This document shows, piece by piece, positions 12,603 through 24,709 of a stretch of DNA of 64,000 nt. How positions within the stretch are numbered: the first letter of the stretch is position 1; each line of letters opens with the position of its first letter. This DNA is from Ipomoea triloba (Eukaryota; Streptophyta; Magnoliopsida; Solanales; Convolvulaceae). A program made the translations under genes and the position numbers. Under the pieces are notes generated by a model. The model ran no database searches. It saw nothing but the letters and a program-made list of their open reading frames with translations, and was not told where the DNA came from. The stretch is taken from contig NC_044929.1 of NCBI RefSeq assembly GCF_003576645.1, positions 7,173,845 through 7,237,844 of the forward strand, read 5' to 3'.

Positions 12603-14528
12603 TCAAGCACAAGGTGGGTGGAACACAACATTGAGCTTGGACCGTAGAGCAGCAAAGCGAGTAGACGGCAGCGGCTTTGTGAAGATATCTGCAAGTTGCT
12701 CCTTAGTGGAGACGTAGTTAACCTGGAAGTCACCTGACGCGACCTTGTCCCGAACAAAGTGGTAATCAATCTCCACATGTTTTGTGCGAGCGTGGAACAC
12801 AGGGTTAGCACACATGTAAGTAGCCCCGAGATTGTCGCACCATAACGTAGCCGGACGTCCTGAGTGTAGTCCTAGCTCCTGTAACAAAGACACAACCCAT
12901 GTGACCTCGGCCGAGACGTCTGCCAAACCCTTGTACTCAGCTTCTGTCGAAGAACGAGCAATAGTGCGTTGCTTGCGAGAAACCAAGGAGATGAGGTTTG
13001 ACCCTTGGAAAACTGCATACCCGCTTGTAGACTTGCAATCAGTCGGACACCCAGCCCAGTCCGAGTCAGAGAAAGCATGAATATGTGCTGATGGTGATGG
13101 TGCCAGCCGTAACCCATAATCAAGAGTCCCTTTGACGTATCGCATGACCCGCTTCAGGATACCCCAATGCTCAGTAGTGGGAGTGTGCATAAACTGACAA
13201 AGACGATTGACGGCATAAGAAAGATCAGGCCGTGTTATAGTCAAGTACTGTAGAGCTCCAGCGAGACGCCTGTACTGAGTGGGATTATCAAAAACTTCAT
13301 CTGACGAAGTTACAACTTGAGTGACCGCCGCGGGAGTTGTGAGTGGCTTGCAATCTGTCATACCTGCCCTGTTTAATAGATCACTCATATACCGACGTTG
13401 AGACAAAATTAGACCGCCATCTACCGAGAGAGTCTCGATGCCTAAAAAGAAGCTCGGTGTGCCAAGATCTCGAATCTTGAAGGCCATCGAAAGCCGCTTA
13501 AGGAGTGAGTCAATGAGGGACGAATCATCTCCCATCATGATGATGTCGTCTACGTAAACCAACAGGTATACTTTAGCAGTGCCACGTGAATAGTGAAAAA
13601 GAGAGACGTCGATTTTTGAAGCCGAGAAACCACTTGTCAGTAGAAAATCATGGAGCCATTTGAACCATGCCCGCGGAGCCTGCTTTAGCCCATACAAGGA
13701 GCGCTGTAGGTGGCACACATGGTCTGGATGAGCAGGGTCCTCATAACCCGGGGGCTGTTTCATGTAAACAGTTTCGGCTAAGAACCCATTTAGGAACGCA
13801 TTATGGACGTCAAGTTGGCGTAGAGTCCATCCTCGTGATACGGCTAAAGAAAAGAGTAAATGAACCGTCGTGGGTTTCACCACCGGGCTAAACGTGTCAA
13901 AGAAGTCCTCCCCTGCAACTTGATTGAACCCCTTGGCAACTAAACGGGCATTGTATCGCTCCACACTGCCATCAGCTTTCTGCTTGGTTCGGTATACCCA
14001 TTTGCACCTGATAATATTCATGCCAGGTTTCGGCGGTACCAACACCCAAGTATTGTTGTGGAGTAGGGCGTTGAACTCCTGGTCCATAGCATCGCGCCAC
14101 TGTGAATGTCCAACTGCTTGAGTATAACAGGTGGGATCAACAAGAGTGGAAACGACAGTAAGTGCGTGAAATTGTTCACCTGTGTCCCTAGTCATGTGCC
14201 GAAGACGCATGGTATGCTCTCTTTGCGGAGGATCACCGAAACCACGGTGCTGCTTGTGTCGGACTAGGACTGATACTGGAGCCACTTTAGAGGAGGATGA
14301 GGGTATAGGAGGTGCAGCTGTTATAGCCGGTGGGATCACAAGACTAGATGCCCATGGCTTTAGTGGAGTTGTGTGGCGTTGCTTATCCTGTAACAAAGTG
14401 GCAAAAGGAAAAACAGCCTCGTCAAATCGGACATGACGACAGATAAAGGTTTTCCGGTATTGATATTTAAGCAACGATAGCCTCGGAATGACGGAGGATA
14501 ACCTAGGAAGACACACGGGGCGGAACAA
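12603..14528 (-). pseudogene. Copia pol C-terminal part: reverse transcriptase and RNase H
   Basis: A 641-codon open frame. RT_copia begins with the EFNALLHNNTWVLVPP-like lead-in, then CKWVYRTK, LDVHNAFLNG and the catalytic YVDDIIM. RNase H follows with SDSDWAG, STEAEY and WCDN, and the C-terminus keeps HVEIDYHFVRD and LADIFTKPLP. These catalytic residues look intact. The upstream end runs out of frame with the integrase: the true frame shifts near 14455, so the first ~60 residues of this open frame are partly artificial. It is part of the 12461-21791 element. Confidence 0.92.
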
Positions 14529-14893
14529 AACTCAATTTTGTGACGGTTGTAAGGGCGTAAGTAGGGAAAACACAGGCACCCGAAGACTCGAAGGGAGGTG
14601 TATGTGGGTTTAGTTTTGTAAAGCCGATTAAATGGGGTGTCAAATTGCAGGACTAAAGATGGTAATCGGTTTATAAGATAGGTGGCTGTTTCAAAAGCCG
14701 AATCCCAGTGCCGTAATGGGACAGAACTCTCAACGAGTAGAGCTAAACCAGTCTCAACGATGTGTCGATGCCGGCGCTCAACACGCCCGTTTTGTTCATG
14801 CGTGTATGCACACGACTGCATGTGTACAATACCTAAGGAATGAAACAGGAGTTGGAGACGTTTGTACTCACCCCCTAGATCAGACTGTATAGC
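14360..14893 (-). pseudogene. Copia integrase C-terminal half, cut by CACTA
   Basis: It starts at the CACTA junction with the integrase second-Asp motif (QSDLGGEY) and continues with QNGRVERRHRHIVE, which carries the catalytic Glu, and then the copia-type LRVFGCLCFPY and FLGYP motifs. A frameshift near 14455 separates it from the reverse transcriptase frame. Its N-terminal half lies on the far side of the CACTA, at 19873-20328. Confidence 0.9.
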
Positions 14894-15599
14894 CACTACA
14901 AGAATGTTAACATTTAGTGACGTTTTTTAAACGTCGATAAAAATAAAAATGTGTCGCCAAATGTCTTTACTGACGAAATAAAAACGTCACCCGGACCGTC
15001 GGGTTAGCGGCGTATGGGAAGGTATTAGTGACGAAGTTAATTTTTCGTCACAAAATATTACCATTACTGACGTTTTTGCATGATATTAATAATGTCATGG
15101 TATACATACTTTTTGAAACGAAATATTAAAAAACGTCGGTAATAGTTTGCGACGAAGTAAAATATTTCGTCAGCAAATGTTTTTTTACTTTTGTTTTTCA
15201 TACAATTATTTTTGTCATGAATAAATTTAATTGGTGACAAAAAATGAAATGCGTCAATAAAATAACATTTATTGACGATTGTTTACATTATTATGTTGTC
15301 ATTAAAAAAATTAATTGATGACAAAATAATAATTTTCAATAAAAAAAAAGACATTTACTGACGTTTTTTCCATATTCGTTGTTATCGCAAAATTTTATAT
15401 TTGGAGATATTTGTAATCTTTTAATAATTGATGATATATACATATACTTGTATATAAAAAGGTTTACACAAGAGTTTCATGTAATTGAAAATAAAATATT
15501 TTAGCATCAATTAAATGTTCAAAATAGAAGATTATTTTTCATAGTATAATATTGAATTACAAGGATGTAATGTGATACAAATATACAATTTCATAAAAA

Positions 15600-16620
15600 C
15601 TATTGATGTTGGCACTTTGGAACTCCTTCGTCTTGGCAATGTCTGATTTGATGAGTGCATCTAGGTATGCAATAATTCCCTGCCACTAAAAAACATAAAT
15701 ATTTTTCAAGCATAAGTAATAAATTATTCAAAAGTATATGTTCAACTCAATGAAATAGTTAATTTACATAGCTTTTATATTTTGTTGTGATTATATTTAA
15801 TTTCTAACATAACTTGCTTAGAGCACATAATCTAGCTAATTCCATTCCAGCAAAACTTTGGTTATACCAAAATTTATATAACAAAGAAATGAAAAATAAA
15901 ATTCTAAACTTATTGGAAAAGAAAAGGACATGCATCTGATTTCAAAAAAAAAAGAAAAAAAAAAGGACATGCATCTCAAACCAGCAACCTCTATTGCACT
16001 ATGCATTGTTCTGTATCCTCTCTAAGCTCCAAGTGACTTGATGAATAAATAAATAAACTCTTTGAACTATAGAAAACAACAAAAGCAAAATATGGGCCAG
16101 AGTTTCACAAATTTCTAGTTGTGTGAATTCTCAATTATTTTAGGGAAGTATGAAATATCTAGATTATTAGATGCACATCAGAAAATTGCATATCTGTCTG
16201 TGTTAATATTGAAAGATACCATACAAATAACTGCTTATAGTGCTTATGAATTCTAAAATGTGCCTATGAATTCTAAAATGTGAAAATGAAATAAGCAATT
16301 AACAAAAAGTATAAATACCAATCTATAAGGTAATCAAATAAGCAAGGATCATCTATTTTGAAGATGAACAGAAGATACCCCTATATGCAAAGCAAGGATG
16401 ACATGGCAACTATAGAAACATTGTTAGAGTGATTATCGGCAATGTGGCCATACGTCACAGGAAATTGCATTAAACCAATCTGCAAGGTAATCAAATAAAA
16501 TAAAATAAAATAAAAAGAAAGACATCAAAAGTTCTGACCTCTTTAAGGGTAGCACCATCCAGATACATTCTTGTGTGAACATGAAAACACCCATCTTTCT
16601 TGGTTTCTTGCACTAAAGCA
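15600..16620 (-). pseudogene. Unidentified captured gene fragment in CACTA
   Basis: Two exon-like stretches on the minus strand read as coherent protein: about 16620-16545 (GCFHVHTRMYLDGATLKE) and about 15690-15600 (GIIAYLDALIKSDIAKTKEF). They lie downstream of the UBX-like fragment in the same orientation and could be further exons of the same captured gene or of another. I do not recognise the family. Confidence 0.4.
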
Positions 16621-17470
16621 TATGTCAAGACAAAGCAAGATATGCTGTTAGATGTAAAATAAGAACAGGGGCAGCTGTTAATGCTTCGGCCACTTGTTCA
16701 GAACTTAAAAAATCTGTCTACAGAATTTTGGATATAAAATTCACTTCTAAGATAGATGACTAAATTTTAAGAATCATTTCTGAAGGGAAAGATGAGAGTA
16801 ATTACTTTCTTTTGATCAAGTTATGTTAAGAACTGTTAATTTTTCCATTTCTCTTGAATTAGGAGCTCGAGTTCTTAGAGGCATCTCTAAAGTCAAAGGA
16901 AGTTCTCACTGATGTCTTTCTACGGAAGCAATGGCTCTTTACTGAGGTGGAACACCTGACATGAAATTAAAATTCTTAAAATACTTTTTATTGTGAACTA
17001 TAAAAAGTTGAAATTTTTCAACTACTTACCTCTTTGATCAATTGAAACCTGGGACACGATTTATTTCTCAAGGGAAAAGATGCAAGTAATAACTTTATTC
17101 TCATCTTGTGATCTTATGATCGAATTTATTTATTTCTATTTGAACAGTTTACTTGATCTCATTCCCTGTCTGTCTCTCATTTTGCTCTTTCTTCACTCAT
17201 CTCCCTCTTGATAAATCTTTGTCTTTCCTTTTATTACCCTCTTCCCTGTCTGTCTCTCATCTACCAAAAGGGACACAGAAAATGGAAATCATACAAACTT
17301 GAAACAGTCTGTAATTCATCCTTACAATAACTTCATAACATGAAACATATATTCAAGGAGAAAATGAAATGTGGCATATCATTTCTTTGATGTATCTCAC
17401 AAGATCTAAAGGCCACATTCAGAGCCTCAGAGGTGAGACAACAAATTGAACAAACAGTAAGGAAAGAGAA

Positions 17471-18399
17471 CATTTAAAAAAAAAAGCTTTGAACATTTAA
17501 GCATTACCAATCTGTAGGTGCCAGGCTTCACCACCCTTCCCACAGGCCACATCAATGAAATAAAAAAGACACTGCAATGTAAATAATAATAATCAAGTCA
17601 CATCATAATCCAGCAAACTGAATAGATTTATTTTCAGAGCATACACACCTACAGTCTATCAAATTTAAGAAATTGCCGACCTCCCCGGATGCCATCAGAC
17701 ATCCTTATAACAAGGTTAACAGCATTCTCATCGTCAAGGGTCGGCTCCTGAGGCAAGGAACCTTCTTTGGCTGCTAATTGTCTCTCAGGTTCCTGATCAA
17801 TTATTAGACAACACTCTCATGAATGATTAAGGCCAAGTATAAGGGGAACTATCTAAATAGTGAATCTGATGCAAAGTCACCACTATACACAGATTGATGA
17901 TGTGCATTTCATAAGTTAACAAATTGATGATGTGNAAAAAAAAGCTTTGAACATTTAAGCATTACCAATCTGTAGGTGCCAGGCTTCACCACCCTTCCCA
18001 CAGGCCACATCAATGAAATAAAAAAGACACTGCAATGTAAATAATAATAATCAAGTCACATCATAATCCAGCAAACTGAATAGATTTATTTTCAGAGCAT
18101 ACACACCTACAGTCTATCAAATTTAAGAAATTGCCGACCTCCCCGGATGCCATCAGACATCCTTATAACAAGGTTAACAGCATTCTCATCGTCAAGGGTC
18201 GGCTCCTGAGGCAAGGAACCTTCTTTGGCTGCTAATTGTCTCTCAGGTTCCTGATCAATTATTAGACAACACTCTCATGAATGATTAAGGCCAAGTATAA
18301 GGGGAACTATCTAAATAGTGAATCTGATGCAAAGTCACCACTATACACAGATTGATGATGTGCATTTCATAAGTTAACAAATTGATGATGTGCATTTCA
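17471..18399. repeat. ~460-bp direct duplication around a single N
   Basis: About 17474-17934 is repeated essentially identically at 17936-18396, with the only N of the window (17935) exactly between the copies. Overlapping contig ends joined through a gap would produce this. Confidence 0.93.
17510..17800 (-). pseudogene. Captured UBX-domain (PUX-like) gene fragment
   Basis: Minus-strand exon 1 (about 17797-17650) encodes a PUX-like stretch: LPQEPTLDDENAVNLVIRMS, then DGIRGGRQFLKFDRL. Exon 2 (about 17572-17513) continues CLFYFIDV and then, after what looks like a 7-bp insertion (GCCTGTG), reads VVKPGTYRL in another frame. Plant UBX proteins are cofactors of the AAA ATPase CDC48. A TAG sits where the last exon-1 codon would be CAG, so the fragment is broken twice. 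The same block is repeated at about 17975-18262 across the N. Confidence 0.65.
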
Positions 18400-18678
18400 T
18401 TTCATTATTCAATAAGAATTCACAGTCAGGGATAAAATTCTTTATAGAGAATGCTTAGTAAGTAATCTAACTTTTGGATTGGAAACTCAGTATCCAAGTA
18501 TAAAAAAACCTCTGTAGAACTTTGAAATAATACAATAAATAGCATGTTTCAACTTTCTGCAAGAAAATAATTAGGTGAAGAAAGATTCATCAGGAATGGG
18601 TTTGCAAGAAAAATATTGATAATATGCATACAAATAGAACATGGGACATTGGGACCCGATGTTATCTCCTGTCAAGTA

Positions 18679-18961
18679 ACAGAACAGATGAGATACTATC
18701 AAACTAAAACAATCATTTAAAGAAAGGAGGCAAGAAAAGGGAATGAACAGAGGACAACTAGGTCATACATCAACAAATTTTCACTACCATATTTGAGCAT
18801 AAACCTCAAGTCCCTATGAAACAGAACAGATGAGATACTATCAAACTAAAACAATCATTTAAAGAAAGGAGGCAAGAAAAGGAATGAACAGAGGACAACT
18901 AGGTCATACATCAACAAATTTTCACTACCATATTTGAGCATAAACCTCAAGTCCCTATGAA
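18679..18961. repeat. 142-bp tandem duplication in CACTA
   Basis: 18679-18820 and 18821-18961 are nearly identical (one G fewer in the second copy). No coding content is seen. Confidence 0.9.
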
Positions 18962-19872
18962 ATACTGAAAAGTGAAAATCAGACATGAAAAATTCACTAC
19001 AGCCTCACCTCAAAACCACCTGCAAAAACCCAAATCTACTACATCCCACAGCCAAAACTGCTAGAGAGAAAGTTATTCTATTCTAACTAATGAGAGCAAA
19101 AATCACCAAATGATACCAAAAATAGAGTTTATACATGAATGCTTGGGTGGAGATTAATTGATTAGGGTTTGTATTTACCTAGACATGAATCTTCTCTTGT
19201 AAGCTTGGATTCTTTGGAAGACTTCCATTGGGATTTTGCAGAGATTAAGCCTACGTATTATGATGAAATAGTGAGATTAGAAGCAGAGAAAAATCTATTG
19301 TAGTGTAGTGTAGTGAGATGAGGGGAAAACCGGAGATGCAAAGTGCAATGCTACTGTGGAAACTACGGTCTTCTCGCAGTGGAATCAGCGGTGGTGTCAT
19401 GGAGCAGTCGCAGTGGAAACGACGGTGTGTCTTGGAGCGGTGCTAAATGGCTATGGAAACCTTTCTCTCTCTCTCTTCTCAAAGGCTATGAAAACTTTCT
19501 TTACCCAAATGATAGTGCAGTGAGATCATTAGACTTTTTTTTTTTCTGAAGATATTGTTTCTTAATGCGGCTACGGCGCCAAATGATAAAACTTTCCCAC
19601 TAAATAATTTCACTTTTCCTGACGTTTTATGCTAAAATTGATTTTTAAAACAAAACATTTAAGGACGTTTATTATACAACGTCATTGATTCTAAATCTTT
19701 ACTGACAAAAAAGTTATATTTCGTCGGCAAATATTATAAAAATTTGTATTGTCTCTACCAAAATATATAGTGACGTTATTTAATATAACGTCGCAAATTG
19801 TTATATTTAACGACGTTTTTTAGAGCGTCGTTAAAATTTTCATCGGGAAATGAAATATTTCTTGTAGTGAGC

Positions 19873-20328
19873 CTTGATAGAACGGGAAAACAGTCATTCT
19901 ACCATGGCCCTAAAGAGATCAAAGACTTTATATATATCTGTTTTTACACGTAGGGGGTAAAACCAACAAAAACGAGTACTATCATCTACGAATAAAACAA
20001 AGTAACGAAAACCCCCGGCTGAAATAACAGGCGCCGGGCCCCAAATGTCCGTGTAAATGAGATCTAACACATTGCTACTAGAAGTACTTATTTTATCTAA
20101 TGGAAAGCGAGACGACTTTCCAAGTTGACATGCTGGACAAAGATGTGGTAGACTCGATTTATGAGGAATAACTAGACACTCCTTTAGGATGCGGTGTAAT
20201 GCACGGTTGTGAGGATGACCTAATCGCCGATGCCAGACTACGGGAGACGCACGAGCTGTTAAATAAGCCATATGACACCGCGGGACCGGAAGCTGATACA
20301 GACCACCCGAACTAAGACCTTTAAGCAA
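19873..20328 (-). pseudogene. Copia GAG-pre-integrase and integrase N-terminal half
   Basis: It contains the zinc-binding HHCC region (WHRRLGHPHNRAL ... CPACQLGKSSR) and the first catalytic Asp of the integrase core (LDLIYTDIWGPAP), then VDDSTRFCWFYPLR up to the CACTA junction. It continues at 14893 on the other side. Removing the CACTA plus one AGC copy would rejoin the frame region, which proves the nesting order. Confidence 0.92.
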
Positions 20329-20700
20329 AATTGTTTTGGTGATGCAATCCTTAGCAACAAAAAAACTCGGATGAAATTAAAAAAATACTTGATTGTCCCG
20401 GGCAAACTGATTGACAGATAACAAAGGTACAGATAATTAAGGCAATGCAGAACATTGGATAGTTTAAGAGATTTTGAAACGGAGGGAATCGTTGCACTAC
20501 CAATACTGGAAATAACCAAATCTGTGCCATTACCGACGCGGAGAACGTCTGAACCAGTGTACTCCTCAAAGTGTGACAGCATTGCGGAGTCAGGTGTGGC
20601 ATGCAAAGTTGCCCCCGTGTCCGGGAACCAGGGCGCGGCATCCTGTTGCTGAGCGGTAACGTCTCCGGCTACGGCCATATGCGCTTCCGCCGGTGGCTGA
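20329..20700 (-). pseudogene. Copia protease region, frameshifted
   Basis: The aspartic protease motif WFPDTGATLHAT (about 20620-20640 region, minus strand) marks the N-terminus of pol, followed by VGNGTDLVISSIGSATIP. Several frameshifts break the link between it and the GAG-pre-integrase part. Confidence 0.8.
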
Positions 20701-21603
20701 TCCGAATAGCAGCGATAGCAGAAGACCGTAGTATGACCATGCGCACGGCCTTGACCGCCTCTGCCTCGTGACTGCCACTGATTGTCGCGACCACCACCGC
20801 CGCGCTGATGTCTCCCTAATGAGCCTTCGTCGCCGGATTCGATTTGCAACCATTGCCGTCGGATATCCAGAGGGCAAGGCAGAGTCACCGACAGCAAAGT
20901 CATCTGAATAGATAAACTGTTGCGCTTGGAGACAATCGGAAAGCTGGGGAATCGAAACGGGATTACCTGAGACCACCAATGACGCAACCATTGCCCGGAA
21001 TTCCGGCCGGAGCCCTATGAACACATAGAGGTTCTACTCGTCAAGAGAGATCGGTCGCCCCGCCAACACCAGGTCTTCGATGAGAAGTTGCGCCCTACCA
21101 AGATATTCGGCCGGTGTGGAGTCGCCTTGACGCAATGACTGGAACTGGGCAAGCAGATTGAGGCAACGGGCTCGTGCGGATGAACTCAGCGCCGCTTCGA
21201 TCGATTGCAAAACCTCTTGCGCGGTGGAGCAGCCAACCGCGAGATACATCACCTCTTCCGACAGAGATGAGATGAGCATCGAGAGGATGCTTTGGTCTTG
21301 CTGCACCCAAACAGCATACGCCAGATTGGCGGCGCCGGAGGCTGCTTCGTCTGTCGCACGATCGGCAGGAGACGGCGTCGGAGACAATGTAGGCCGAGGG
21401 CATGGCGTGGCTCCAACGACAAAGCCGAGAAGATTCTGACCTTTGAGGAATGGGACCAATTGAGTGCGCCAAAATAGATAGTTACGTGTCGTCAATTTGA
21501 TCGACACAAAGTGATGGGCTGAATTGAGAGGGTTGAGGTGGGTGGTGGCCGGTGCCGGAGCAATAGCGGCGGATACCGTACGCTCGGAATCGTTTGCGGC
21601 CAT
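20700..21603 (-). pseudogene. Copia gag, interrupted
   Basis: The ATG at 21603 opens a UBN2-type gag (189 codons). It contains the copia gag lead-in (LTTRNYLFWRTQLVPFLKG) and the QDQSILSMLISSLSEEV helix region. A TAG at about 21032 interrupts it; the same frame region resumes as NLYVFIGLRPEFRAMVASL. The expected CCHC zinc knuckle is worn (only CYRC is plain). The ATG lies about 54 bp inside the 5' LTR. Confidence 0.88.
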
Positions 21604-21656
21604 CGTAGGTTAGGGAGAGAGAGAGGATCGGGAAACCTAACGCTAATCTGATACCA

Positions 21657-21791
21657 AATTAGGGAAGTTGTTGTGATTGATTAGCAAGAGAAATAGTACA
21701 GGGAAATAATAATATATGGCAACCTATACAGTAGGCTAAAGAATAGGAAATAACTTCTAATCTACTGGACTTATTCTCATTATATCTAACA
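21657..21791 (-). repeat. 5' LTR of the copia element, with PBS
   Basis: It matches 12461-12595. The primer-binding site TGGTATCAGAT adjoins its inner end (about 21645-21656 on +). Confidence 0.93.
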
Positions 21792-21796
21792 CACGC

Positions 21797-23352
21797 TTTT
21801 TTTTTTTTTTTCTATACTACATGGAATGAATATTTTTTTGGAATAATAACAAATTTACATTATATTTCATCAAATTAAACACTTAAAAATTCTTGAAAGT
21901 TATTTTTTGGATTCATAAACCAACCCCTTTAGTTCTTATATGATCAAACCTAAAATTATATATATGAAATATTGGTGCAAATTATTGTAAACATTAAAAT
22001 TTATAAAATTAAAATAAGAAATTTCATTTTCTTGTCCCAAAAAGAAATTTCATTTTCTTCTCCCAAAAAGAAATTCCATTTTCTCATTTGATCAATACAT
22101 TAGCATCAAAGAGTTATTGTTATATATCTCACCCACCAATGCCACCATATATATAGAAACATTTTTAATATAGCAGAGGAGAAGTGATTAATATAGTATT
22201 TAATGGAAACAGATTAGGAAACGGGATTACATATTACTTAATGACAGATTAGGAAAAGATGGAAATAGATTATACTTAACCGTAACGGAATATCCTGGGG
22301 TATTTTTGTCTACAAAAAAATTATGTACAACATTAAAAACAAAATGTACAAACAGATCAGCACTAAAAACACGGACATAAACTGAGAACATAACCTGGAT
22401 TCAAACTTATTATGTTTTTAGATATTATTATATGCTCAATAACTAAAGGTGTGTATTCAGTTGTTTTCGTCAATGACTGATCGAAATTTGAAATAGTTGG
22501 CTAAAATAAAGCAATAGCACTTTAGGGATGTGTGTCATGTTCATACTAAGTAAAATTTCATTTGTTTAAACAAAAAAAGACTCACATCATCTTATTCATA
22601 ACTCATCAACACTAGTGTTAGGGAAGTTAAGAAATGAAAAGACAAGTACAATGAACAATGGTGTTAAGTACTCCGTAATAGCTAATTGATAAAATATTCA
22701 GATACAACTAACATGTTTGCACGAAATTGAATTGATAGATTAAATGTTTGCATATGACAACAATAAATGCACACACACAAAAAAAATGTTTTTAATATGG
22801 TGGGCAAAGCTCAAATTGCGATATTGATTTCCCTCTGAGCTGCCCAGTAATAATACTGCAATTTCTTAAATGGTTCTTCTGGCAAAAACATTTAAACAAA
22901 TAATAAAAATTAATACAAGCTGGACAGTTGGTGAACAATTTATGTTGCTCTCAAATCATAAAAAGAATTTGTACCTTTTTGTTTTCTTTTTTAGAAATTA
23001 GTACGACCTCGTATTTTACTTTCAAGTTGAAAACAATTACTCCGTATAGTTTATCTCTTACTTGATACGAACACATTTAATTTTGGTGTATATTTTTTGC
23101 TGAATTTAAAAAGAAAAAAAAATCGTTTTTTTCTTTTGAAAGTTCACTTACTAACAAGTGAAAATATTTATATATTAGTCAGTCCAAATTGTTAATAGGT
23201 CCACCCAAAATGATTGTTGCATGCCAATTTTTTAACTGTAACAAGCAAACACACTTTGACATGTACTCTTACTTTTTATTTCATTTATCTTTATTGACCT
23301 GATTGATCCAAAACGAATCTGACTTGTAATTATTATTATTATTTTTTCTTAG
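21797..23352. other. AT-rich intergenic sequence, no gene seen
   Basis: It holds homopolymer runs and short local repeats (AAAAGAAATTTCATTTTCT at about 22015-22085). I see no ORF with coding character and no recognisable element ends. Confidence 0.5.
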
Positions 23353-23650
23353 GAAAACTTTCACTTTTCATCCATAAATTATAGAATAATTGTAAAATTC
23401 GTCTCTAAGTGTTAGTTTTACTCACTTTTTGTCCCTAAGAATATTATTGGTGTTGCACTTTTCATCCCTTTACTAACAAAACATTAGGAACAAAAAGTGA
23501 GCACGAGAAATTAACTTAAGGACGACAAGTGAGCACGAGAAGTTAGCTTAGGACGTAGCGCCAATGATAGTATAGGGGCGAAAAGTGAGCAAGACCAACA
23601 TTTAGAGATGAATTCTACAATTATCCTATAATTTAAGGACGAAAATATAA
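23353..23650. mobile_element. Foldback MITE
   Basis: The left ~75 bp (TTTTCATCCATAAATTATAG, AATTGTAAAATTCGTCTCTAA, TTTACTCACTTTTTGTCCC) reappear inverted at the right end (GGGGCGAAAAGTGAGC ... CTATAATTTAAGGACGAAAA). There is no ORF. Family and target duplication are undetermined. Confidence 0.75.
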
Positions 23651-24709
23651 TTTCTTTTTTTTTTCTTTCTTCTAATATACGTAGTAATTTTCTTGCCAAT
23701 ACTGTCTCGCTTAAATTTATTGCATAATTTTTTTTAATTCAATTTACCTATATAATTTATAAATTATTATAATCTATATCCTCAAATAATAGTAGCGAAT
23801 TTCTTTGGTTAATCCACATGAACAGTTCAACTGGTCACAAGAGGAGAAGTTTGGGAGAAGAGAAGAATTTCTCTGGTTATTAAACCAACCTTTCATATCT
23901 GTTACAGAAATAACTTTGAGACAACACTAGCTTTTACACTTTTACAACAAAGAGGATCCACCGCTATAAATATTGCACCGCAACAGAAGACAAGACAGTG
24001 TAATTAATTCAACAAATACAACCTTAAAAGAGACCAAAAAAAAAAAAAAAAAAACTCATCAAATACAACACCCACCGCACCGTACAAATCTTCTACACAA
24101 AACACATTTATGTGTTTTATTTGATTGGTCTTGAATGAAATTTTTCTTGTAAAATAAATCTTAAATATATAATATATTTTAATAAAAATAAATTTTTTTG
24201 TGATATAAAAGACAAAAATTTGACTTTTACCAATACCTTTTTCATGTCTCATAGGTTTTGTCTTTTTTTTTTTTTAATAGAATTGACCCAATTACATTGT
24301 AATATCTGTTCATTTATACTTTTTCAATCTATGTTGTCAAACACCTTGTGCTTAGATGGCATGTAGCGACTCTATAATATAGAAGGTCAGGAGACTGAGT
24401 TTCAGTGGAGGTCATAACAAACATCTTCTTATTCCTATACCTCTACAAATTATACTATTAAAAGATCTAACAAATTGAAACTCGAGATAAAGGTCACAAT
24501 TGTTGCATCTCCCCATAATATTTTGCTTTAGAGATATACCAAACAATAACTTTCAACTTAAATTTATGTGTAGTAATAGAAAAGAAATTTATTTCATTTG
24601 GACCGGCTATACACCCTGCTACTTATTACTCCGTAATATAATAAAACAACTTATATTTGTGTACAAATACACTTTATCGTTTTCTTTACTCACCTCAGAA
24701 ATTCGAAAA
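23651..24709. other. AT-rich sequence with a SINE remnant
   Basis: About 24285-24365 matches the 3' unit of SINE family B (TTACATTGTAATATCTGTTC, ACTTTTTCAATCTATG). The rest is AT-rich without coding signal. Confidence 0.5.

Larger units (their letters stand above)
14894..19869. mobile_element. CACTA (En/Spm-type) transposon, non-autonomous
   Basis: The ends are inverted CACTACAAGAA repeats, flanked by the 3-bp target duplication AGC (14891-14893 and 19870-19872). Subterminal regions (about 14920-15400 and 19600-19860) are packed with short GACG/CGTC-cored repeats in both orientations, the usual transposase-binding landscape of CACTA elements. No transposase ORF is present. The interior holds gene-like fragments on the minus strand (15600-16620 and 17510-17800). 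The true length is about 460 bp shorter if the duplication around the N at 17935 is an assembly error. Confidence 0.93.
12461..21791 (-). mobile_element. Ty1/copia LTR retrotransposon with nested CACTA
   Basis: The two LTRs (12461-12595 and 21657-21791, 135 bp each) differ at only a few sites. The 5-bp target duplication CACGC stands at 12456-12460 and 21792-21796. Next to the 5' LTR on the minus strand is TGGTATCAGAT, a primer-binding site for initiator tRNA-Met. A GAGGGGG polypurine tract precedes the 3' LTR. Gene order on - is gag, protease, integrase, reverse transcriptase, RNase H, which defines copia. A CACTA element (14894-19869) splits the integrase, and there are several frameshifts and a stop, so it is not autonomous. 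LTR similarity suggests a fairly recent insertion, and the CACTA is younger still. Confidence 0.95.

Noticed and set aside
19343..19549. 68-codon frame near the right end of the CACTA
   Set aside because: No homology recognised; it lies in the subterminal region of a non-autonomous element.
24004..24252. Phe/Ile/Lys-rich minus-strand frame
   Set aside because: Low-complexity AT-rich translation with no recognised domain or splice context.
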